From positions 186,001 to 250,000 of the forward strand of contig NZ_WUBI01000002.1 of NCBI RefSeq assembly GCF_009807035.1: a stretch of DNA of 64,000 nt, read 5' to 3'. The translations under genes were made by a program, and so were the position numbers. Shown piece by piece: positions 59,588 to 64,000 of the stretch. Each line of letters starts with the position of its first letter. The first letter of the stretch is position 1. Source of the DNA: Paenibacillus dendrobii (GTDB lineage: Bacteria; Bacillota; Bacilli; Paenibacillales; Paenibacillaceae). The notes under the pieces are model-generated. The model did no database searches, was not told where the DNA came from, and worked only from the letters and a program-made list of their open reading frames with translations.

Positions 59588-59878
59588 CTATTTAAGCGAA
59601 CATCTCTTATGCTCCATGCTATAAATAACAATTTGATCGCCTGTCATTGACCTTGATCTATATCGAATGCCTAAACATTTAACTTTTCTTCCATCCTGAG
59701 TTTGACTCAATTTGTTGTTTTGATACTCTTGTTTTGTAAGGTTTTCATTGCATTTAGGGCAAAGCAATTCAAACGCTTCTTCAACATGCTCTGCCATGTA
59801 GTCATCTTCTAATTGTTCCTCATGGGTTCTTAGACTAAATTCTGTAAAGTTTGCTTTCGCATACAGAATGTCATTCAA
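59588..59878 (-). CDS. Hypothetical protein with CxxC motif
   Basis: About 96 aa from TTG 59878, eight bases after AGGAGG. CPKCNENLTKQE suggests a zinc knuckle. Function unknown. Confidence 0.55.
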   Translation of the reverse strand: MNDILYAKANFTEFSLRTHEEQLEDDYMAEHVEEAFELLCPKCNENLTKQEYQNNKLSQTQDGRKVKCLGIRYRSRSMTGDQIVIYSMEHKRCSLK

Positions 59879-59945
59879 AATCACCACCTCCTGTTTTGCG
59901 GTATTTTGTCTACTGTACTTAATAAATCCTCATAAAATAATCTTT

Positions 59946-60149
59946 TTATTCAAACTTACTATCTCTAATTAAGACATAAATAAAATCCCTTACTTCTGTA
60001 TCATCCCATCCCCACTCATCTGCCAGATCTTTTATCCTATCTGGAATCAAGTTAATAATGGCAGTTATTTGTGCTTCATCGGGAGCAATATTGTTAATAT
60101 CAATATAGCTGCTTCGAATTTGATCTTTTAATTCCCAAGTTCCATCCAT
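59946..60149 (-). CDS. Hypothetical acidic protein
   Basis: 67 aa, SD TGAGGA. Helical. Function unknown. Confidence 0.5.
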   Translation of the reverse strand: MDGTWELKDQIRSSYIDINNIAPDEAQITAIINLIPDRIKDLADEWGWDDTEVRDFIYVLIRDSKFE

Positions 60150-60190
60150 ATTATTCAATCCTCATTTCTACGTAAAATATTCATTTTAAT

Positions 60191-60264
60191 GCCAACTACA
60201 GGAATTGAACCTGTCATCGCACCAATTTATGCTTTTGTAGTCATCACCAAAGACTCTAGCTGGC
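60191..60264 (-). tRNA. tRNA-like element, anticodon-position CAT
   Basis: 74 nt with a 7-bp acceptor stem (GCCAGCT with AGTTGGC, one G-U), a D stem AGTC/GACT with GG in the loop, and a T arm ACAGG-TTCAATT-CCTGT. The anticodon stem is weak (three pairs), position 33 is G not U and position 8 is A. It is either a decayed tRNA-Met/Ile or a tRNA mimic. No CCA is encoded. Confidence 0.6.
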
Positions 60265-60283
60265 TATCTAATTATTACTTTAA

Positions 60284-60508
60284 TTAGTTCTTACTCTGTT
60301 CACGGAAGAATAATTGCTCATATGCATCCGTTACTGCATCAACTGGATTATCGTATTGTTTTGATATCGCGCGTTCACGACTCTCAATCTGTTCCAGCAT
60401 ACACTTATACAAACCAACAGTATGCAAATAGAGAATGTAATCATCTCCCTGAATATTTACAATGGAGACTTGAACCTTATTGTTGTTGATTTCACTCATC
60501 GATAGCAT
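60284..60508 (-). CDS. Hypothetical protein
   Basis: 74 aa, SD GAGGAGG. Alpha/beta. No family recognised. Confidence 0.5.
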   Translation of the reverse strand: MLSMSEINNNKVQVSIVNIQGDDYILYLHTVGLYKCMLEQIESRERAISKQYDNPVDAVTDAYEQLFFREQSKN

Positions 60509-60544
60509 ATCCTCACCTCCTCTCAGTGGTTATGGATGAAAGGA

Positions 60545-60778
60545 TTATTTAATTACAAATTCTATTTCCTTATATTCAAACTTATCACCATGTCTTGAAT
60601 CATAGAACTTTTCCCAAGCTAGCAGATCCTCTTCTTTTTCTGTTTCACTAAATACCATTGATTCAATTAAGTTGTCAGTATATTCACCGACTTTTCCAAT
60701 CCATACATTTCCTTCTACACTCTGGATGCTGCACCACTTAATAAATTTATCTCCAACTTTGATTACATATCTGCTCAC
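60545..60778 (-). CDS. Hypothetical protein
   Basis: 77 aa from GTG 60778 (SD GGGGAG), perfect stem-loop 60794-60811. Trp-rich, beta strands. Function unknown. Confidence 0.5.
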   Translation of the reverse strand: MSRYVIKVGDKFIKWCSIQSVEGNVWIGKVGEYTDNLIESMVFSETEKEEDLLAWEKFYDSRHGDKFEYKEIEFVIK

Positions 60779-60810
60779 TATGTATCACTCCCCATGAAAG
60801 GATCATTTCA

Positions 60811-61179
60811 TCAATACTTCAATGCTTTTCCCTTGCCTATGGTCAATTTCCATGCAAGTAAACATCCTTCTTCAAGTTCTTGTTTGTCAGTAAAACACAT
60901 ATCACACTGCCCGTTTCTAAAAATCTCGCACTGTCTCTCAACAATGTTATGAAGAGTTTTTCTTTTGATAATTCTAGCAGCAGTTCCCTTAATATATCGT
61001 TCCTCGGTGTAAACTGTTATGTATTCTGGATCATTTTGCAGCTCTAAAGTACTTCTTTGTGGTTTAACTGTTTTTTCAAACCGTGCGGCGAACATGTAAA
61101 CACGATTATTAAAGTCATCATTTACGTACACAGCCCTCATTGGAGCAGTTACATTTGTATCTTCCTCAATCTGATACAC
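60811..61179 (-). CDS. Hypothetical protein with disturbed 5' end
   Basis: 122 aa from GTG 61179, which has no SD. The frame stays open upstream to about 61230 (CTAATDNLTLNK), where SD AAGGAG and an ATG exist in another frame across GGGGAAAA. A one-base indel or +1 slip would join them. CDMC is a possible metal site. Confidence 0.5.
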   Translation of the reverse strand: MYQIEEDTNVTAPMRAVYVNDDFNNRVYMFAARFEKTVKPQRSTLELQNDPEYITVYTEERYIKGTAARIIKRKTLHNIVERQCEIFRNGQCDMCFTDKQELEEGCLLAWKLTIGKGKALKY

Positions 61180-61238
61180 TTTATTAAGTGTCAGATTGTC
61201 TGTGGCTGCTGTGCATTTTCCCCACCATTTATCTCCTT

Positions 61239-61478
61239 TTAATTGTTCTCTCTCCCATCTTTGTCAATTTTCGCTCCAGCTCTAATATAAACTTCCAAGT
61301 TTCTCGGAATCTTAAACTGATTACGATCAAATATTGGCATTTGTTCTTCCGGAATAGAGCCACCAGACACATGAAATACTTCTCCATTCCATTGTCTAAC
61401 GAAACCCCAGAATCCATAATAAGGTGATTCTTTATCAATAATTTCAATCAGTTTACCTATTGAATTTTCAGGCTTCAT
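61239..61478 (-). CDS. Hypothetical small beta protein
   Basis: 79 aa, SD GAGGAG. GKLIEIIDKESPYYGFWGFV looks like a short barrel. Function unknown. Confidence 0.55.
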   Translation of the reverse strand: MKPENSIGKLIEIIDKESPYYGFWGFVRQWNGEVFHVSGGSIPEEQMPIFDRNQFKIPRNLEVYIRAGAKIDKDGRENN

Positions 61479-61579
61479 TTAAAAACAACTCCTCATGAAA
61501 AGATCCTATGATTTAGTCTTGATCCAGCGGATCAATACGGTTTTCATAGCAGTAAGATTCTCAATTCCTTAGTAAAAGA

Positions 61580-61825
61580 TCATTTTAAAGGAAACTTTGT
61601 GTATAGTTCCTCTCTAAACTCGTCATTTTCGATTAGGTAAAATTCGTCAATGATACTTCCTTGATCGTCCCAGATTTTCATTTTCCAATCGTGCAGTATT
61701 TCAACAGAAGTTCCATAGTATTTAGTCAACGAATCAAATTTAAACTTTACTTCATTATATTGTGTACTTTCTTCGGTAACATCAATCCAATCAGACTCTA
61801 AAACATGAATACCGAACAATATCAT
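61580..61825 (-). CDS. Hypothetical acidic protein
   Basis: 81 aa, SD GAGGAG. Beta-rich. Function unknown. The stretch 61510-61575 upstream of 61478 holds no convincing gene. Confidence 0.5.
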   Translation of the reverse strand: MILFGIHVLESDWIDVTEESTQYNEVKFKFDSLTKYYGTSVEILHDWKMKIWDDQGSIIDEFYLIENDEFREELYTKFPLK

Positions 61826-61862
61826 AAAAAATCACTCCTCATTAAAATATAGTTTCATCAAC

Positions 61863-62030
61863 TTAAATTGCTACAAGTTGGATGTTGGCTTTTTCTCCAG
61901 GAATAATAACCAAATCACCGTCTTCCTCACACATCTGTTTAAACAATATCATTTGTTCGTATTTCGGAAAAGTATATGTATTCATTACTAGTTTACCTAG
62001 TACCTTTTCAACAACAGCGATTTTATACAT
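61863..62030 (-). CDS. Small beta protein, possible AbrB-like fragment
   Basis: 55 aa, ATG 62030 with SD GAGGTG. Ends GDLVIIPGEKANIQLVAI. First gene from the 62062-62104 promoter. No firm family. Confidence 0.55.
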   Translation of the reverse strand: MYKIAVVEKVLGKLVMNTYTFPKYEQMILFKQMCEEDGDLVIIPGEKANIQLVAI

Positions 62031-62061
62031 TTCAATATCACCTCTTTGTTTTGTTAGTTAA

Positions 62062-62104
62062 ATTATACCATATGATTTTATATTATGTCTATATTTATTT
62101 TGTT
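62062..62104 (-). promoter_or_regulatory. Promoter with AT-rich element
   Basis: AACAAAATAAATATA (62090-62104) overlaps TAGACA, followed by 18 bp and TATAAT (62062-62067) on the - strand. Confidence 0.65.
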
Positions 62105-62123
62105 AAATATAAAGGAATAAACA

Positions 62124-62759
62124 TCATCCTTTATATTCTGTATCGCTATTCAAAATAGGATCGAAATATTTTTCCTCGGCTCGTTTACGAGCTTTTATAG
62201 CATCTTCCTTTTCGGAAAAATACCCTAGAGATATTTGTTTCCCCTTAAATCCAATGTGTGCCGTCCATTTTTGACGGGATTCATTCCATCGTACACCCTT
62301 GTGTCCACTTTTATTGCCTTTATGGAGCTTTGCCTTCAAAGCGGTTTTCCTCGTCCCATCCACACGGTCAGTTTTTTCATGCTCTCTTGCACCTATATCA
62401 CGTTTTTCCTCTCTATTACACCCACAACTCTTATAATACCCAGCCCGCAGGCTGGCCCCGAGAACATATATAACTTCCCCACACTTGCAACGACATTCCC
62501 AAAGCCTTGTTCCGTTTGCCCCTCTTTTGTCGCTTAGTCGGATAACCTTCAAATCACCAAAATCCATGTCAGACAAGTCTTTCATTCTTGATGTGGTCCT
62601 ATGGCTGCCATATTCCAATTCAGCGTCTTTTCGCGCTTGTACGGCGTCCTCGACATCAGTGAAATAGCCTAAATATTTTCGTTTTTTATTTACAAATATA
62701 TAAGCACGATACTTGCCTTTGCGGCTGTCATAACTAACGTCTTTGTGATCATCTATCAT
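62124..62759 (-). CDS. AP2-domain protein (homing-endonuclease relative)
   Basis: 211 aa. Two AP2-like repeats: N-terminal YRAYIFVNKKRKYLGYFTDVEDAV and C-terminal HKGVRWNESRQKWTAHIGFK with LGYFSEKEDAI. Between them CRCKCGEV and CGCNR form zinc knuckles. The HNH nuclease core is missing, so it may be a DNA-binding remnant. GC content is visibly above the rest of the window. Confidence 0.75.
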   Translation of the reverse strand: MIDDHKDVSYDSRKGKYRAYIFVNKKRKYLGYFTDVEDAVQARKDAELEYGSHRTTSRMKDLSDMDFGDLKVIRLSDKRGANGTRLWECRCKCGEVIYVLGASLRAGYYKSCGCNREEKRDIGAREHEKTDRVDGTRKTALKAKLHKGNKSGHKGVRWNESRQKWTAHIGFKGKQISLGYFSEKEDAIKARKRAEEKYFDPILNSDTEYKG

Positions 62760-62992
62760 TTTCCTACCTCAAATCGGCTTGCGAACCAAAGCGGAGTTAA
62801 ATTACCTGTCCGCCCCTTGATTACAGCATCTGGCCGTGAAAACCGCTTTTCCTTACCGCGGTAAGATGGATTCAACATCGCCTTAGCTGTCTTACTTACA
62901 TTTTGCTGAGTGGTACCGATATGTTCAGCAACCCACTCAGCTCCAACGTATTCAAGGGGCGGTGTTACTTTACCAGTGTCACGCCTATTGGA
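62756..62992 (-). pseudogene. HTH-domain fragment without start codon
   Basis: Open frame ending in TGA that overlaps the AP2 gene ATG. Encodes EWVAEHIGTTQQNVSKTAKA, a helix-turn-helix, then SRPDAVIKGRTG. No ATG, GTG or TTG precedes the HTH. It overlaps the end of 62965-63219 in another frame, so it may be a truncated regulator or be read by frameshift from that gene. Confidence 0.5.
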
Positions 62993-63219
62993 TTATACCA
63001 GTCACACATTTCTGACTCATCAGTGATTTCTTCGTACTCATCATAAACATCCCACACCAGAATATATTCGTTATTTTCTGCATCAACAGCGGTTGCTTTG
63101 TAGTGGGGGCGTTCGCCGGAAACTCCATCAATATATGGGTCCTGTGTGGTCTTCAAGGTTTTCCCTTCAAAATCAATCACCGTCGAGTTAAACTCGTTCA
63201 GATCGCTAAAAGTTTTCAC
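62965..63219 (-). CDS. Small acidic protein beside the solitary CRISPR repeat
   Basis: 84 aa from GTG 63219, nine bases after SD AAGGAGG (63229-63235). Strongly acidic (DVYDEYEEITDESE). Small acidic proteins of this kind are common among anti-CRISPRs, but no homology is claimed. Divergent to the small RNA. Confidence 0.6.
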   Translation of the reverse strand: MKTFSDLNEFNSTVIDFEGKTLKTTQDPYIDGVSGERPHYKATAVDAENNEYILVWDVYDEYEEITDESEMCDWYNPIGVTLVK

Positions 63220-63233
63220 TAAATTTTTCCTCC

Positions 63234-63262
63234 TTGACATCATATTTAATATGATTTAATTT
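63234..63262 (+). promoter_or_regulatory. Promoter of the repeat RNA
   Basis: TTGACA (63234-63239), 17 bp, TAATTT (63257-63262). Predicted start at about 63269-63271, four to six bases before the CRISPR-like repeat. Confidence 0.55.
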
Positions 63263-63269
63263 AAAAATG

Positions 63270-63350
63270 TAAGTGTCGCACCCCGTGCGAGTGCGTGGAT
63301 TGAAATATTCTTATAGTATTTCAGCAGGAGGCCCTTTACGGGGCCTTTTG
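63270..63350 (+). ncRNA. Small RNA with a solitary type I-C-like CRISPR repeat
   Basis: A 32-nt repeat at 63275-63306 begins GTCGCACCCC and ends GTGCGTGGATTGAAAT, the form of type I-C repeats, with hairpin arms CGCAC and GTGCG. About 22 nt of spacer-like sequence follow, then terminator AGGCCC/GGGCCT (63329-63346) with a short T run. There is no second repeat and no cas gene. The layout matches RNA anti-CRISPRs (Racr), which mimic repeats and trap Cas proteins. Confidence 0.75.
63329..63350 (+). terminator. Rho-independent terminator of the repeat RNA
   Basis: 6-bp GC-rich stem AGGCCC/GGGCCT, loop TTTACG, followed by TTTTGTGTT. Confidence 0.75.
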
Positions 63351-63379
63351 TGTTACCATCCCGATGATGCCCTCTTAAT

Positions 63380-63781
63380 TTAAAATAGTTGCGCAATCAC
63401 GAGAGCGTCCTTTATTACAATCTCTCCGTGATCAGGATCGTCATGGCGTCCCAGGCGCTTACTGGCGATTATGTAACAATGATCGGTACCAAAAATTTGG
63501 TCGCGCGCCTTTTCAGCTGCGAAGGAAGAATATTCGTAAGTCTGGCTGATTGACATGTCCCAGGCGGATGTACCGTTAAGAAGTTCCATCTCCTCGTATT
63601 CCTCTGTCCCGTATTTAGGGAACTCCCTTTCATCTTCGCGATCAGCGTTATGGCGGCTGTATTCGCATTCCTCACCGATCGCGCGTTCCTTGTTTTCAAA
63701 ACGAAGTCCGATAAAATAGAATTCATTCTCATTGGCGACGTAGATTTCTTTAGCCTCCGCGTACATTTCTGCGACTGTCAT
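63380..63781 (-). CDS. Acidic hypothetical protein
   Basis: 133 aa from ATG 63781 (SD AAGGAGG). Very rich in Asp and Glu (EDEREFPKYGTEEYEEME). GC-richer than the backbone. Promoter TTGTGT-17-TATAAT lies upstream and is covered by a palindrome (63843-63863). Candidate counter-defence protein by context only. Confidence 0.65.
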   Translation of the reverse strand: MTVAEMYAEAKEIYVANENEFYFIGLRFENKERAIGEECEYSRHNADREDEREFPKYGTEEYEEMELLNGTSAWDMSISQTYEYSSFAAEKARDQIFGTDHCYIIASKRLGRHDDPDHGEIVIKDALVIAQLF

Positions 63782-63842
63782 CTTAATTCCTCCTTCATAT
63801 ATTTTTCCGTGATTCCTTGTTGTTGGTTTTATTATATCACAC

Positions 63843-63863
63843 AAGGTTGTGCTACACAACCTT
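63843..63863. promoter_or_regulatory. Palindromic operator in the 63781 promoter
   Basis: Perfect 9-bp arms AAGGTTGTG and CACAACCTT around CTA. It overlaps the -35 region and spacer of the - strand promoter, as Aca-type repressor sites do. Confidence 0.65.
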
Positions 63864-63896
63864 TTCTTGAAAATATTATAATTTCCATACACAAAT

Positions 63897-63930
63897 AACT
63901 CCAAGCAACAAAACTAACTCGCTTGGAGTT
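63897..63930 (-). terminator. Hairpin at the right edge
   Basis: 10-bp arms AACTCCAAGC and GCTTGGAGTT. Probably ends a - strand transcript from beyond the window and insulates the island. Confidence 0.5.
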
Positions 63931-64000
63931 TGATAAAATTAATCTTTCATTAAGAAAGACAACCCCGAAAATAAGATTGTCTTTGCAATATAAATTATTC

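Noticed and set aside
61510..61575. Short peptide genes upstream of 61478
   Set aside because: Several frames of 6-18 codons exist, but none has both a start with proper SD spacing and clear coding character.
62852..62865. 14-bp palindrome CTTACCGCGGTAAG as an operator
   Set aside because: It lies within the HTH-coding fragment, away from any promoter, and may be chance.
63275..63306. CRISPR array
   Set aside because: Only one repeat is present, with no second repeat, spacer set or cas gene in the window, so it is treated as a solitary repeat RNA.
1..64000. Phage structural or lysis genes
   Set aside because: I looked for terminase, portal, capsid, tail, holin and endolysin signatures and saw none in the window.

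Overview
The window is AT-rich DNA of a mobile element from a low-GC Gram-positive host, most likely Paenibacillus or a close Bacillales relative. The host guess rests on the Shine-Dalgarno (SD) sequences, the Bacillus-type SOS boxes and a secreted copper-amine-oxidase-type stalk-domain protein. The gene set looks like the early and middle region of an SPbeta-like phage carried as a plasmid (a phage-plasmid). SPbeta-type replication and repair functions are present: RecJ-like exonuclease, Toprim primase, DnaB-like helicase, ATP-dependent DNA ligase, UvrX, YolD-like proteins, a SLOG-fold protein, a 3D-domain protein and a recombinase-fold regulator. A TubR/TubZ partition pair replaces an integrase. 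No capsid, tail, lysis or rRNA genes are visible, so the structural region must lie outside the window.

Layout. 1-6 kb: small hypothetical genes, then two related DNA methyltransferases flanking a possible nuclease. 6-14 kb: replication and RNA/DNA repair block. 14-21 kb: small genes, a CPBP membrane protease and an HExxH metalloprotease. 21.5-26.8 kb, mostly on the + strand: tubR, tubZ, two small membrane proteins and a large HerA/VirB4-like ATPase. 26.8-28.8 kb: uvrX operon with two LexA-type boxes. 28.9-30.2 kb: + strand cargo (secreted protein, HEPN-like protein). 30.2-45 kb: many small - strand genes, including macro-domain, SLOG, Gam-like, HNH, MmcB-like, guanylate-kinase-like, Sak4-like and paired OB-fold proteins. 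45-53 kb: control region with a LytTR regulator, agrD, agrB, an AgrC-like sensor without kinase, a recombinase-fold repressor candidate, a DGQHR/ParB-like protein, a Cro/CI repressor, an orphan MazF and an RsfA/Myb-like protein. 53-62 kb: small genes, a cREC protein, a DUF262 protein, a WG-repeat protein, a second LytTR protein and a tRNA-like element. 62-64 kb: a visibly GC-richer accessory island with an AP2 protein, a broken HTH gene, a solitary type I-C-like CRISPR repeat with its own promoter and terminator, and two small acidic proteins.

Three signals stand out. (1) The agr-like locus pairs AgrB/AgrD with a membrane sensor that has no kinase and a LytTR regulator that has no receiver, beside the predicted lysogeny regulators. 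This suggests a peptide-sensing circuit built like a LytTR regulatory system. (2) The solitary CRISPR repeat at 63275-63306 has the layout of a small RNA anti-CRISPR. (3) An 18-nt stem-loop (6-bp stem, 6-nt variable loop, 6-bp stem) lies just upstream of the SD of dozens of - strand genes. Other recurring features are an AT-rich element at several promoters, a shared GAAC-N4-GTTC operator, and five genes whose SD points to CTG, ATA or ATC as the start codon.
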